This document shows positions 1 to 8,718 of a stretch of 32,792 nucleotides of DNA, piece after piece. Within the stretch, counting starts at the first letter, position 1. The number at the start of each line of letters is the position of its first letter. The translations under genes were made by a program, and so were the position numbers. Source of the stretch: JAHFRG01 sp041495205. GTDB taxonomy: Bacteria; Pseudomonadota; Gammaproteobacteria; Burkholderiales; JAHFRG01. A model generated the notes under the pieces. It worked only from the letters and a program-made list of their open reading frames with translations. It made no database searches and was not told the DNA's origin. The stretch is taken from positions 1-32,792 of the forward strand of contig JBGQCF010000024.1 in the NCBI GenBank assembly GCA_041495205.1, read 5' to 3'.

Positions 1-1
1 C

Positions 2-400
2 GCCACGCCCAAAGACGGGCCAAGCGCCGGCATTGGCATTTGCACGGCGCTGATTTCGGTGCTGACCGGCATCCCGGTGCGCGCAGATGTTGCAATGACC
101 GGGGAAATCACGCTGCGCGGAGAAGTCCTGGCAATCGGCGGTCTGAAGGAAAAACTGCTGGCGGCGCACCGCGGTGGCATCAAAACCGTGCTTATACCTG
201 AAGAGAACACCAAGGATCTGGTGGAAATTCCGGACAACATCAAGAATCGTCTGGATATTCATCCAGTAAAATGGATAGACCAGGTGCTGGCGTTGGCGCT
301 TGAGCGCGTGCCGCAGTCACTGCCTGAAAAAGAAGAAGTCAAAGCGCCGCTGCCGGCGGTGGTTGATGACCAACAACCGGCTGCGCTGATCAAACATTAA
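2..400 (+). CDS. lon: ATP-dependent protease Lon, C-terminal fragment
   Basis: This is the last 132 residues of Lon, the ATP-dependent cytoplasmic serine protease that removes misfolded and short-lived regulatory proteins; the gene enters from beyond the left edge. The reading frame is open from base 2. Both members of the Lon Ser-Lys catalytic dyad are visible: the serine in PKDGPSAG (fragment residue 8) and the lysine in GGLKEKLLAA (fragment residue 49). The fragment ends with a short Pro/Ala/Glu-rich tail, with the stop codon at 398-400. hupB follows 203 bases downstream with its own promoter, an order common in proteobacteria. The identification is certain; only the N-terminal AAA+ part is missing because of the window boundary. 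Confidence 0.97.
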   Translation, partial: ATPKDGPSAGIGICTALISVLTGIPVRADVAMTGEITLRGEVLAIGGLKEKLLAAHRGGIKTVLIPEENTKDLVEIPDNIKNRLDIHPVKWIDQVLALALERVPQSLPEKEEVKAPLPAVVDDQQPAALIKH

Positions 401-489
401 ATTTATCATCGAATAGCGAGCTGCGCCGCAATCCGGCGCACTGAATTCGATCACACCGCAATTAAAATCCGCTTTTGTGCGCCAATGGC

Positions 490-519
490 TTGACACGAGC
501 TTTTGGCACTTGCTATAAA
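490..519 (+). promoter_or_regulatory. sigma70 promoter of hupB with extended -10
   Basis: A perfect -35 TTGACA (490-495) is followed after 18 bases by TATAAA (514-519), preceded by TG at 511-512, which makes an extended -10. The predicted start is near 526, giving a leader of about 78 bases before the hupB GTG. This strong promoter fits the high expression expected for HU, separately from lon. Confidence 0.8.
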
Positions 520-603
520 GCGAGTGCAGGCTTTTAAATTATTTGTCCCGCATTATTTCATTCATTAATTCCTGATAGCTCGTCCAACAAAGGGGGATTT
601 TTT

Positions 604-876
604 GTGAACAAATCTGAAATCATTGATCATATCGCCAAGACGGCGGATATTTCCAAAGCCGCTGCGGGCCGCGCCTTGGATGGTGCGGTTGGGGCGATCA
701 AGGCAGCATTGAAGAAAGGAAGTATGGTGACCGTGGTCGGGTTTGGCACCTTTTATGTTGGAAAACGTTCAGCCCGCAACGGCCGAAACCCGCGCACCGG
801 CGCCGCAATCAAAATCAAAGCCGCCAGAGTTCCGAAATTCCGTGCTGGTAAAGCACTCAAAGATACATTAAACTAA
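604..876 (+). CDS. hupB: DNA-binding protein HU, beta-type
   Basis: A 90-residue histone-like HU subunit, the full family length, which bends and compacts DNA as a dimer. The N-terminal helices (MNKSEIIDHIAKTADIS) and the diagnostic beta-arm region GRNPRTGAAIKIKA (about residues 60-73) are intact, followed by the C-terminal helix PKFRAGKALKD. The start is a GTG at 604, chosen because the HU family begins exactly with MNKSE/MNKTE and a strong ribosome-binding site (AAAGGGGG, 589-596) sits seven bases upstream. It lies between lon and a tRNA pair and has its own consensus promoter. IHF is excluded because the GRNP-TG arm sequence and length are HU-like. Confidence 0.97.
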   Translation: MNKSEIIDHIAKTADISKAAAGRALDGAVGAIKAALKKGSMVTVVGFGTFYVGKRSARNGRNPRTGAAIKIKAARVPKFRAGKALKDTLN

Positions 877-877
877 C

Positions 878-925
878 GCCTTTTTTAGTCGGGGTGATGC
901 TTTATCACGGTCCGCACTAAAAGGC
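878..925 (+). terminator. imperfect hairpin after hupB
   Basis: GCCTTTTTTAGT (878-889) pairs with ACTAAAAGGC (916-925) with a small bulge, and the inner GTGAT/ATCAC forms a second stem. It starts directly after the hupB stop. There is no T-run after the 3' arm, so it is either a weak terminator or an mRNA 3'-end structure. Confidence 0.4.
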
Positions 926-958
926 TCTGGGGCAGGCAGTTTACCTTGGCCGAGTTCA

Positions 959-1034
959 GGGTGCTTAGCTCAGTTGGTAGAGCGTCGCCCTTACAAGGCG
1001 AATGTCGGGAGTTCGACCCTCTCAGCACCCACCA
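959..1034 (+). tRNA. tRNA-Val (anticodon TAC)
   Basis: A 76-base cloverleaf. The acceptor arm GGGTGCT (959-965) pairs with AGCACCC (1024-1030), the D-loop is of the TAGCTCAGTTGGTAGAGC type, the anticodon stem TCGCC/GGCGA encloses loop CTTACAA with anticodon TAC at 992-994, and the T-arm contains GTTCGAC. The discriminator is A1031 and CCA is encoded (1032-1034). It is followed 12 bases later by tRNA-Asp, probably co-transcribed. Confidence 0.95.
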
Positions 1035-1046
1035 GCTGATTTATTT

Positions 1047-1123
1047 GGAGTGGTAGTTCAGTCGGTTAGAATACCGGCCTGTCACGCCGGGGGTCGCGGG
1101 TTCGAGTCCCGTCCACTCCGCCA
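1047..1123 (+). tRNA. tRNA-Asp (anticodon GTC)
   Basis: A 77-base cloverleaf. The acceptor GGAGTGG (1047-1053) pairs with CCACTCC (1113-1119), the anticodon stem CCGGC/GCCGG encloses loop CTGTCAC with anticodon GTC at 1081-1083, the T-loop is GTTCGAGTC, the discriminator is G1120, and CCA is encoded (1121-1123). It is the second gene of the Val-Asp pair. Confidence 0.96.
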
Positions 1124-1142
1124 TGAATTGGAACCTCTAATT

Positions 1143-1167
1143 AGGCGAACGCAAGTTCGCCTTTTTT
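1143..1167 (+). terminator. Rho-independent terminator of the tRNA pair
   Basis: A perfect stem, AGGCGAAC (1143-1150) / GTTCGCCT (1155-1162), has a GCAA tetraloop and runs into six Ts (1162-1167). It lies 20 bases after tRNA-Asp and 17 bases before the ppiD ATG, so it must separate the tRNA transcript from ppiD or be partly read through. Confidence 0.85.
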
Positions 1168-1183
1168 GTGCGTAGATAACGAC

Positions 1184-3064
1184 ATGTTTGATTTTTTTCA
1201 ACGCAATAAAAGAATCGCCCAGATCATCCTCGCGCTGATTTTTCTGCCATTTGCGCTGTTTGGGATGGAACGTTATTTCGGCAGCATAGGCGGCGGGGAG
1301 TACATGGCCAAGGTCGGCGGCTACAAGATCACCCAGCAAGAATTTAGCCAAGCGCTGCGCGATGAGCAGGATAGAATGCGCAGCCAGATGGGCGAAAAAT
1401 ACAACCCGATTATCCTGGAAGACCCCGAAACGCGCGCTTCGGTCCTCGAGAACTTGATCAAGCAGCACCTGCTTTTGGCCCAGGCGTCGCGCGCGGGATT
1501 GACTCCAAGCGACTCCCAGTTGCAAAAAGTCATTGGCGAAGCTTCCGCATTCCAGGAAAACGGCAAATTTTCCAGGGCCCGTTACGAAACACTGTTGCGC
1601 AATCAAGGCCTGACCCCCCTGAGCTTTGAGGCCAAGTTGAGGCAGGACATGGTGCTCGCCCAGTTGAGCGGTGCTTTTGAAAGCGAATTCGTTCCGCAAT
1701 CGGTTGCCGACAGATTGATCCGTCTCAGCGAGCAGCAGCGCGAAGTCAGCCAGTATGTTATTTCTTCCGACCAATACCTGCTGCAAGTGAAAGTCGGCGA
1801 GGATGCGGCAAAGCGTTTTTATGAGGAGCACCGCAGCGAATTGCAGACGCCCGAGCAAGTACGCGCCGAATATCTGGTGCTCTCCGCAGACAGCCTGAGT
1901 TCGCAGATAAAAGTAAGCCCGGAAGAAAGCAGGAAATACTACGACGAGCATCCCACCCAGTTTCAGTCGCGGCAGGCAAGCCATATTCTGATTACGGTGC
2001 CCCCTAATGCCGCTGCCGAATCCAAGGCGCAGGCCAGAGCCAAGGCCGAGCAGCTTTATAAGCAGGTTCTGCAAAATCCCGCGGATTTCGCGCAAATGGC
2101 CAAGGATAACTCGCAAGATCCGGGTTCAGCAACCAAGGGTGGCGATCTCGGCTTCATTTCGCGGGGCGCCATGGTCAAGCCTTTTGAAGACGCGGTTTTC
2201 CAGATGAAGGAGGGTGAAATCGCCGGGCCGGTGGAAACCCAGTTCGGCTATCACATCATCAAGCTCAACGCCGTCAAGCAGATGGGGTTCGAAGAAGCCG
2301 GAGCTCAGATCGAGCACGAGCTCAAGCAGCAGCAGGCCGTAAAAAAATTCAACGAGGTTGCCGAAAATTTCAGCAATATGGTGTACGAACAATCGGACAG
2401 CTTGAAACCGGCAGCCCAGGCTTTCAAGCTGGCCATCCAGCAAACCCCGTGGCTGACCCGCGACAGCAAGGAGGTTGCGCTGCTAAGCAATGAGAAGCTG
2501 ATGCAGGCGCTGTTTTCAGACGATACGATTAAAAACAAGCGCAACACCGAGGCCATCGAAGTCGCGCCCAATACCCTGGTTGCGGCGCATGTGCTGGAGC
2601 ATAAGGCGGCGAGCGTTAAGTCTTTTGAAGAGGTCAAAGCGGAAATCAACCGGATCCTGCTCTTGCAGCAAGCCTCCGAACTCGCGAAAAAGGACGCACT
2701 GGCCAAGCTCGAAATGCTGCGGCAAGGCAAGGAAGTCAACGCGGCATGGAGCGGGCCGAGCATGATGAGCCGCCAGCGCGCAGTGCCGGGATTGGGCGCA
2801 GCCGCGGTGCGCGCGGTGTTCCAAACAGATGTGAGCAAGCTTCCGGCTTACACAGGGGTGGAGGATGCGCAAGGGGGTTATGTGCTGCTTAAAATAACCC
2901 GTGTCCAGGAAACCGACCGGATTGATGAAGCGCAGCGCAAGGATTTAACCGAACAACTGCGCCAGCTCGTCGCGCGGGACAGATTTTCCGCTTATCTTGC
3001 CAGCCTCAGGCAAAAAACGGAAGTCAAAATCAACCAGGAACAATTAGAAAAAAAAGAACGCTGA
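1184..3064 (+). CDS. ppiD: peptidyl-prolyl cis-trans isomerase PpiD (SurA/parvulin family)
   Basis: A membrane-anchored periplasmic folding factor of 626 residues, the usual PpiD length. A short cytoplasmic tail (MFDFFQRNKR) precedes one transmembrane helix (about residues 11-30), then a SurA-like N-terminal chaperone region. A parvulin PpiC domain occupies about residues 265-362, recognisable by ASHILI at its start and GYHIIKL at its end, with GGDLGF between. The ATG at 1184 is chosen over an upstream TTG at 1166 because the latter overlaps the terminator T-run and PpiD proteins begin MFDF/MLDF. The position after lon-hupB-tRNAs is typical of betaproteobacteria. PpiD associates with the SecYEG translocon and receives emerging outer-membrane and periplasmic proteins. 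Confidence 0.93.
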   Translation: MFDFFQRNKRIAQIILALIFLPFALFGMERYFGSIGGGEYMAKVGGYKITQQEFSQALRDEQDRMRSQMGEKYNPIILEDPETRASVLENLIKQHLLLAQASRAGLTPSDSQLQKVIGEASAFQENGKFSRARYETLLRNQGLTPLSFEAKLRQDMVLAQLSGAFESEFVPQSVADRLIRLSEQQREVSQYVISSDQYLLQVKVGEDAAKRFYEEHRSELQTPEQVRAEYLVLSADSLSSQIKVSPEESRKYYDEHPTQFQSRQASHILITVPPNAAAESKAQARAKAEQLYKQVLQNPADFAQMAKDNSQDPGSATKGGDLGFISRGAMVKPFEDAVFQMKEGEIAGPVETQFGYHIIKLNAVKQMGFEEAGAQIEHELKQQQAVKKFNEVAENFSNMVYEQSDSLKPAAQAFKLAIQQTPWLTRDSKEVALLSNEKLMQALFSDDTIKNKRNTEAIEVAPNTLVAAHVLEHKAASVKSFEEVKAEINRILLLQQASELAKKDALAKLEMLRQGKEVNAAWSGPSMMSRQRAVPGLGAAAVRAVFQTDVSKLPAYTGVEDAQGGYVLLKITRVQETDRIDEAQRKDLTEQLRQLVARDRFSAYLASLRQKTEVKINQEQLEKKER

Positions 3065-3086
3065 TAGGCGGGTTCGGGATTCACGA

Positions 3087-3878
3087 TCAGGAAAGTCCGG
3101 AGATCCCGCCGACCGTGGTGTTGAAGCCTGCATCAACATGAGTGATTTCACCGGTAATGCCATTGGCCAGATCGCTCATCAGGAAAGCGGCGGCGTTGCC
3201 TACATCCTCAATCGTCACGTTGCGCTTGAGCGGCGCATTTTCCGCAACAAAGTTGAGAATCTTTCCGAACCCGCTTATCCCGGCCGCCGCCACCGTCTTG
3301 ATCGGGCCTGAGGAAATCGCGTTCACGCGTATCCCTTTGGGTCCCAGGCTTTGCGCAAGATAGCGCACGTTGGCTTCGAGGCTCGCTTTGGCAAGCCCCA
3401 TCACATTGTAATTGGGCACTGTGCGCGCCGAGCCCAGGTAAGTCAGCGTAAGCAGCGCGGCTTTTCTTCCCTGCATCAGCGGCAAGCCGGCTTTGGCGAG
3501 GGCGGCAAAACTGTAGGAGCTCACATCATGTGCGATATGGAAGGCTTCGCGGCTTAAACCATCCAGGAAATCTCCGGAAATCGCTTCGCGCGGCGCGAAG
3601 GCAATGCAATGCACAATTCCGTCCAGCCCGTCCCAATGTTTGCCGAGATCGCTGAACAATTGCTCAATCTGCGCGTCGCTGCTGACATCGCAGCCGAAGA
3701 CCAGCTGGCTGCCGAATTCCCGGGCCATTTCCTCCACGCGTTCCCGCACCCTTTCCCCCTGGTATGTGAAGGCCAGCTCGGCGCCTTCGCGCCGCATCAC
3801 TTTGGCGATGCCGTAAGCGATGGAGCGATTGCTCAACAATCCGGTGATCAGCATGCGTTTGTCGGCGAGAAATCCCAT
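3087..3878 (-). CDS. fabI: enoyl-[acyl-carrier-protein] reductase [NADH]
   Basis: A 263-residue FabI that carries out the last reduction of each fatty-acid elongation cycle (trans-2-enoyl-ACP to acyl-ACP, NADH-dependent). It is a short-chain dehydrogenase-like Rossmann protein: N-terminal ITGLLSNRSIAYGIA is the FabI nucleotide-binding loop, and the catalytic Tyr157-x6-Lys164 with the additional Tyr147 match E. coli FabI (Tyr146, Tyr156, Lys163). The C-terminus GITGEITHVDAG is family-typical. The start is preceded on the minus strand by a CAGGGA ribosome-binding site. It converges with ppiD (22-base gap) and diverges from the ABC transporter operon (68-base gap), which probably holds both promoters. 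Confidence 0.96.
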   Translation of the reverse strand: MGFLADKRMLITGLLSNRSIAYGIAKVMRREGAELAFTYQGERVRERVEEMAREFGSQLVFGCDVSSDAQIEQLFSDLGKHWDGLDGIVHCIAFAPREAISGDFLDGLSREAFHIAHDVSSYSFAALAKAGLPLMQGRKAALLTLTYLGSARTVPNYNVMGLAKASLEANVRYLAQSLGPKGIRVNAISSGPIKTVAAAGISGFGKILNFVAENAPLKRNVTIEDVGNAAAFLMSDLANGITGEITHVDAGFNTTVGGISGLS

Positions 3879-3946
3879 TGCTATTCCCTGTTTATGGACC
3901 TGAGGCTGTGGAATTATAACGTATCTTTTAACTAGAGGCGGCAGGG

Positions 3947-6187
3947 ATGACGCAAGCGCGCGCTTTGCGATACACTGTGAAGCCGATGAATTCCCAGTTC
4001 TGTCGCTTCGTTTGCCTGGTGTTGCCCATGCTTGCCGCGGCGTGCGGAAGCTCCGGCTGGAACAACCCCTATCCGGCTGCGGACAACGGAAAGAATATTC
4101 TCTACTCGGCGTTCACCGAGCGCCCCAAGCACCTCGACCCGGTGCAGTCGTACAGTGAAAACGAGGCGGTATTCAACGCCCAGATCTACGAACCGCCGCT
4201 GCAATATCACTACCTCAAGCGTCCTTACACCCTGGTTCCTTCAAGCGCGGCGGAAATGCCCAGCGTGCGGTATTTCGATAAGTCGGGACATAAGCTTCCC
4301 GACAATGCCGACCCGAGGCGCATTGCCTACAGCATTTACCAAATCCGCATCAAAACAGGGATACGCTATCAGCCGCATCCGGCGTTTGCCAGGGACAAAG
4401 ACGGCAAATTTTTATATCAAAACCTGAAGCGGGAAGACTTGAAAGGCATTTACGCGCTTTCCGATTTCAAAGAGCGCGGCACGCGCGAGCTCACCGCCGA
4501 GGATTACGTATATGAGATCAAGCGCCTTGCCCACCCGCGGCTGGTTTCGCCTATCTTCGGACTGATGAGCGAATATATCGTCGGCCTCAAGCAATACGCC
4601 GAGACCTTGAAACAAGCCGACAAGGCGCTGCTGGAAAAGGAAGGCAAGGATAGCTGGCTCAATTTGACCCGATATTCCCTGGAGGGCGCCAAGGCGGTAG
4701 ATCGTTACACCTACCGCGTCAAGGTCAAAGGCAAATATCCGCAATTCGTGTACTGGCTGGCCATGCCTTTCTTCGCGCCGGTGCCGGTGGAGGTGGACCG
4801 TTTTTATTCGCGGCCAGGAATGGCGGAGAAAAACCTTACGCTTGACTGGTATCCGGTGGGCACCGGCCCTTACATGCTCACCGAAAACAATCCAAACAAC
4901 CGCATGGTGCTTGAGCAAAATCCCAATTTTCACGGCGAGACTTATCCCGCCGGCGGGGAGCCCGGTGATGCCAAAGCAGGCTTGCTGAAAGATGCCGGCA
5001 AGCGGCTGCCGTTTATTCACGAAGCGGTATTCAGCCGCGAAAAAGAGAGCATTCCATACTGGAACAAATTTTTGCAGGGCTATTACGATGCTTCGGGGAT
5101 TACCTCCGACAGCTACGACCAGGCGGTGCAAGTCGGCGCGCAGGGCGAAGCGGTGGTGACCGAAGCGATGCGCGAAAAGGGCATACAACTGGAAACCTCT
5201 GTCGCCACTTCCATTATCTACATGGGTTTCAACATGCTCGATCCGGTGGTGGGCGGTTATTCGGAACGCGCCAGGAAACTCAGGCAGGCAATTTCGATTG
5301 CGGTGGATTATGAAGAATACATTTCGATTTTCGCCAACGGACGCGGCATTCCCGCGCAGGGACCGATCGCGCCGGGAATATGGGGTTTCCGTGACGGAGC
5401 AGCGGGCATCAATCCCGTGGTATACGACTGGGTGGACAACCGGCCCAAGCGCAAGCCTATCGAGGTCGCGAAAAAGCTGTTGGCGGAATCAGGCTACCCT
5501 GATGGCAGGGATGCCAGGACCGGCGAGCCGCTCCTCCTGAATTTTGATGTCACCGCGCGCGGACCGGATGACAAAGCGCGCCTTGATTGGCTGCGCAAGC
5601 AATTTGCCAAGCTTAACCTGCAGCTCGTGGTGCGCGCCACCGACTACAACCGTTTCCAGGAAAAGATCCGCAAGGGCGATGCGCAGATTTTCTATTGGGG
5701 CTGGAACGCCGATTATCCCGACCCCGAAAATTTCCTGTTCCTGCTGCACGGGCCGCAGGGCAAGGTCAGGCACGACGGCGAAAATGCCGCGAACTACGAC
5801 AACCCGGAACATAACGAGCTGTTTGAGCGGATGAAGAACATGGAAAACGGTCCGCAGCGCCAAGCCATCATAGACAAAATGCTGACGATCGCACGCAACG
5901 ACGCGCCTTGGGTGTGGGGCTTTCACCCCAAGGATTTTACGCTGCATCACGGCTGGATGCAGAACGTGAAGCCCAACCAGATGGCCCGCAACAACCTCAA
6001 GTACGAGCGCATCGACGCCGCTTTGCGCAGCCAGGAGCGCAGAGAATGGAACCAGCCGGTGCTGTGGCCGGTATTTTTGATAATGGCAGTGGTGGCGGCA
6101 AGCGCGGTTCCGGCGCTGCGCGCCTACCGGCGCAAGGAGCGCATGGCGGCCGTTCCTCATTCTGAAAAAGCGAAGAGCGCGACATGA
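3947..6187 (+). CDS. ABC transporter substrate-binding lipoprotein, family 5 (peptide type)
   Basis: Solute-binding protein of the SBP_bac_5 (OppA/DppA) family, expected to capture peptides or similar solutes in the periplasm for the downstream permeases. It has 746 residues, longer than the usual 530-600. The N-terminus has a lipoprotein signal with lipobox LAAAC (Cys33 from the first ATG). An internal ATG at 3986 would give a more standard 20-residue signal, but the ribosome-binding site (AGAGGCGG, 3934-3941) favours 3947. The body shows family features such as LAEKRL-like repeats replaced by PVGTGPYMLTENNPN and FYWGWNADYPDPENF. Unusually, residues about 705-724 form a hydrophobic helix followed by a basic tail, so the protein may be anchored at both ends. 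The stop overlaps the next gene's ATG. Confidence 0.88.
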   Translation: MTQARALRYTVKPMNSQFCRFVCLVLPMLAAACGSSGWNNPYPAADNGKNILYSAFTERPKHLDPVQSYSENEAVFNAQIYEPPLQYHYLKRPYTLVPSSAAEMPSVRYFDKSGHKLPDNADPRRIAYSIYQIRIKTGIRYQPHPAFARDKDGKFLYQNLKREDLKGIYALSDFKERGTRELTAEDYVYEIKRLAHPRLVSPIFGLMSEYIVGLKQYAETLKQADKALLEKEGKDSWLNLTRYSLEGAKAVDRYTYRVKVKGKYPQFVYWLAMPFFAPVPVEVDRFYSRPGMAEKNLTLDWYPVGTGPYMLTENNPNNRMVLEQNPNFHGETYPAGGEPGDAKAGLLKDAGKRLPFIHEAVFSREKESIPYWNKFLQGYYDASGITSDSYDQAVQVGAQGEAVVTEAMREKGIQLETSVATSIIYMGFNMLDPVVGGYSERARKLRQAISIAVDYEEYISIFANGRGIPAQGPIAPGIWGFRDGAAGINPVVYDWVDNRPKRKPIEVAKKLLAESGYPDGRDARTGEPLLLNFDVTARGPDDKARLDWLRKQFAKLNLQLVVRATDYNRFQEKIRKGDAQIFYWGWNADYPDPENFLFLLHGPQGKVRHDGENAANYDNPEHNELFERMKNMENGPQRQAIIDKMLTIARNDAPWVWGFHPKDFTLHHGWMQNVKPNQMARNNLKYERIDAALRSQERREWNQPVLWPVFLIMAVVAASAVPALRAYRRKERMAAVPHSEKAKSAT

Positions 6188-7161
6188 TTAACTACATCAT
6201 CCGCCGCATCGCCTACGCCGTCCCGATTCTCATCGGGGTGAACATCATTACCTTCACCTTGTTTTTCGTCGTCAACACGCCTGACGATATTGCGCGCATG
6301 CAGCTGGGCGCCAAGCGCGTCACGCCTGAAGCGATCGTCAAATGGAAACAGGACCACGGCTATGACAAGCCGCTGCTGTTTAATGCAAGCGCAAAAGGCC
6401 CGGGCACGTTGAGCGACACTATTTTTTACCGGAAATCGGTGAAGATGTTCGTGTTTGATTTCGGCCCGGCGGATGACGGGCGCGACATCGCCTATGAAAT
6501 CAAGACCCGCATGGGTCCCAGCCTTGCCATCGCGATACCGGTGTTTATCGTCGGACTTTTGGTGAACATCACCTTTGCCCTGCTGATTGCGTTCTTTCGC
6601 GCGACTTACATTGATTTCTGGGGTGTCGTGTTGTGCGTCGCGATGATGTCTATTTCCGGCTTGTTTTACATCATCGGCGGCCAGTATTTGGTGAGCAAGC
6701 TGTGGAACCTGGTGCCGATCTCCGGTTTTGATTTCGGCGCGAACGCATTCAAGTTTGTGGTTCTGCCCGTGATAGTCGGTGTCATCGGCGGCATCGGCAG
6801 CGGCACGCGCTGGTACCGCACCATCTTCCTCGAGGAAATCAATAAAGACTACGTGCGCACGGCGCGCGCCAAGGGCCTCTCCGAAATACGCGTGCTGTTC
6901 AAGCATGTGCTGAAAAACGCCATGATTCCGATCTTGACCGGCGTTGTTGTGCTGATTCCGCTGTTGTTCCTGGGCAGTCTTATTACCGAATCTTTTTTCG
7001 GCATTCCCGGGCTGGGCAGCTACACCATAGACGCAATCAGTTCCCAGGATTTTGCGGTGGTGCGCGCCATGGTCTTTATCGGCTCGGCGTTTTACATCGT
7101 CGGGCTGATATTGACCGATATTTCCTACACCGTGGTTGATCCCAGGATAAGGCTCGAATAA
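6184..7161 (+). CDS. ABC transporter permease, DppB/OppB type
   Basis: Inner-membrane permease of 325 residues, first of two membrane subunits of the importer. It begins MINYIIRRIAYAVPILIGV, the classic OppB/DppB first transmembrane helix. A periplasmic insertion follows, then five further helices. The coupling (EAA) loop that contacts the ATPase is visible at about residues 222-249 (DYVRTARAKGLSE...HVLKNAMIP), and the C-terminus TVVDPRIRLE is family-typical. The ATG overlaps the stop of the binding-protein gene (ATGA at 6184-6187) and its own stop overlaps the next ATG, so translation is coupled. The substrate cannot be read from the permease alone. Confidence 0.93.
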   Translation: MINYIIRRIAYAVPILIGVNIITFTLFFVVNTPDDIARMQLGAKRVTPEAIVKWKQDHGYDKPLLFNASAKGPGTLSDTIFYRKSVKMFVFDFGPADDGRDIAYEIKTRMGPSLAIAIPVFIVGLLVNITFALLIAFFRATYIDFWGVVLCVAMMSISGLFYIIGGQYLVSKLWNLVPISGFDFGANAFKFVVLPVIVGVIGGIGSGTRWYRTIFLEEINKDYVRTARAKGLSEIRVLFKHVLKNAMIPILTGVVVLIPLLFLGSLITESFFGIPGLGSYTIDAISSQDFAVVRAMVFIGSAFYIVGLILTDISYTVVDPRIRLE

Positions 7162-8609
7162 TGCCGTTCACACCGCTTATCCTTTGGACCGATGCGCTGA
7201 TTTACCTGCTGCTGGCGCTGATCGCGCTGTTCGCCTGGTATGTGCGCGGCAGGCCGCATCTCGCCGCGCCCTGGCGGCGGGTCGCGCAAAGCAAGAGCGG
7301 GATGGTTGCGGCTACCGTTCTTGCGGCATATCTGGCGGTTGGATTACTTGATTCAGTGCATTTCAGGCTGCAGCTTGAAGGCAACGGCGCTGAACGCTCC
7401 TACTCGGTCGAGGCCTTGAGTGTTTTCGATATGCTCGCCAAACCACTTCGCAGCCGGGTTGAAAAAACCTATTCAGCGCCATTTGCTGCGTACTCATTTG
7501 CCAAGGAGACCATCGAGCTGCCGGACGGCAGGGAGATCAGGGATTATCCGCGCCTCAAATACGGCGCGGCGGATTTGCGCGATCCCGCGAAAGAGCGAAT
7601 GGAAGATATCGCATGGCGCGTGCTTTACTCCCTGTTCCTGGCGGCGCTGGCGTGGGTGGCGGTCGCCGGCGCTTTGGTGTGGCTGCTGGCACGGCGCGGG
7701 AACGGCGTTTTTCGCGAAACCGCCATGGCGTTGCGGCGCGGCGAAACTGAAATTTCCTGGAATGCGGTCTTGATTACGCTGGGCATATTGATGCTCATCG
7801 TGTTTCCGCCGGCGATTCTCAGCGTCCATTACCATGTGTTCGGCACCGATAAAGTGGGGCAGGACGTGCTTTATCTCTCGCTCAAGAGCATACGCACCGG
7901 ATTGATAATCGGCACGTTGACCACGCTGGTGATGCTGCCGTTTGCCTTGGCCATGGGAATTATGGCGGGCTATTTCCGCGGCTGGGTGGATGACGTGATC
8001 CAGTACCTTTACGCCACCCTGAGCTCGATTCCCGATGTGCTGCTGATCGCCGCGGCGGTACTTATGATGCAGGTGGTCATGGACACCCACCCGCAGCTGT
8101 TTCCCACCATCACCGAGCGCGCCGATTTCCGCCTGTTGTTCCTGTGCATAATCCTCGGCGTTACCAACTGGACCAGCCTGTGCCGCCTGTTGCGCGGCGA
8201 GGCGCTGAAATTATGCGAGATGGAATATATCCAGGCGGCGCACGCTTTCGGCGTCTCCCACTGGCGCATCATGACCCGGCACATTCTGCCTAACGTGATG
8301 CACATCGTGCTGATTACCGTGGTGCTCAGTTTCAGCGGCCTGGTGCTGGCCGAAGCGGTGCTTTCCTATGTCGGCGTCGGAGTGGATCCGTCGATGATCA
8401 GCTTTGGCACCATGATTAACGGCGCGCGCCTGGAGATGGCGCGCGAGCCCGTTGTCTGGTGGTCGCTTCTCGCAGCGTTCCTGTTCATGTTTGTGCTGGT
8501 GCTCGCAGCAAACCTCTTTGCCGATGCCGTGCGAGACGCGTTTGACCCGCGCGTGCGAACGGCAACAAAAACATTCGCCGCCAATGACGCCAAACATGCA
8601 AAAGCATAA
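7161..8609 (+). CDS. ABC transporter permease, DppC/OppC type, with N-terminal extension
   Basis: Second membrane subunit, 482 residues against roughly 280-340 for most DppC/YejE proteins. The extra N-terminal part carries two hydrophobic helices (about 7-27 and 50-67) and a polar periplasmic segment (about 70-145). The conserved core follows, with HVFGTDKVGQDVL near residue 227, the EAA loop at about 354-383 (MEYIQAAHAFGVSHWRI...LPNV), and the terminal NLFADAVRDAFDPR. The start overlaps the upstream stop in TAATG (7159-7163). It forms the heterodimeric channel with the preceding permease. Confidence 0.92.
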   Translation: MPFTPLILWTDALIYLLLALIALFAWYVRGRPHLAAPWRRVAQSKSGMVAATVLAAYLAVGLLDSVHFRLQLEGNGAERSYSVEALSVFDMLAKPLRSRVEKTYSAPFAAYSFAKETIELPDGREIRDYPRLKYGAADLRDPAKERMEDIAWRVLYSLFLAALAWVAVAGALVWLLARRGNGVFRETAMALRRGETEISWNAVLITLGILMLIVFPPAILSVHYHVFGTDKVGQDVLYLSLKSIRTGLIIGTLTTLVMLPFALAMGIMAGYFRGWVDDVIQYLYATLSSIPDVLLIAAAVLMMQVVMDTHPQLFPTITERADFRLLFLCIILGVTNWTSLCRLLRGEALKLCEMEYIQAAHAFGVSHWRIMTRHILPNVMHIVLITVVLSFSGLVLAEAVLSYVGVGVDPSMISFGTMINGARLEMAREPVVWWSLLAAFLFMFVLVLAANLFADAVRDAFDPRVRTATKTFAANDAKHAKA

Positions 8610-8614
8610 AAACC

Positions 8615-8704
8615 GTTTACCGCAGAGACGCTGAGGCGCAGAGGATATCAGGGCTTAGTCTAGGAAATGAATTACTCCGTGTCTCTGCGCCTCCGCGGTT
8701 AAAC
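8615..8704. repeat. palindromic intergenic repeat between permease and ATPase genes
   Basis: The left arm (8615-8643) and the right arm (8683-8704) share GTTTA-CCGC at their outer ends and GAGGCGCAGAG at their inner ends in inverted orientation. They enclose about 40 bases and differ by a small insertion. It fills almost the entire 109-base gap in an otherwise overlapping operon. It is of the type often found dispersed between genes in proteobacteria and could act as an intra-operon attenuator or mRNA-stability structure. Confidence 0.7.
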
Positions 8705-8718
8705 ATATTGTCTGAATT

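Noticed and set aside
1082..2116. 344-codon minus-strand open frame
   Set aside because: It lies opposite ppiD and across tRNA-Asp; the composition is that of an antisense shadow.
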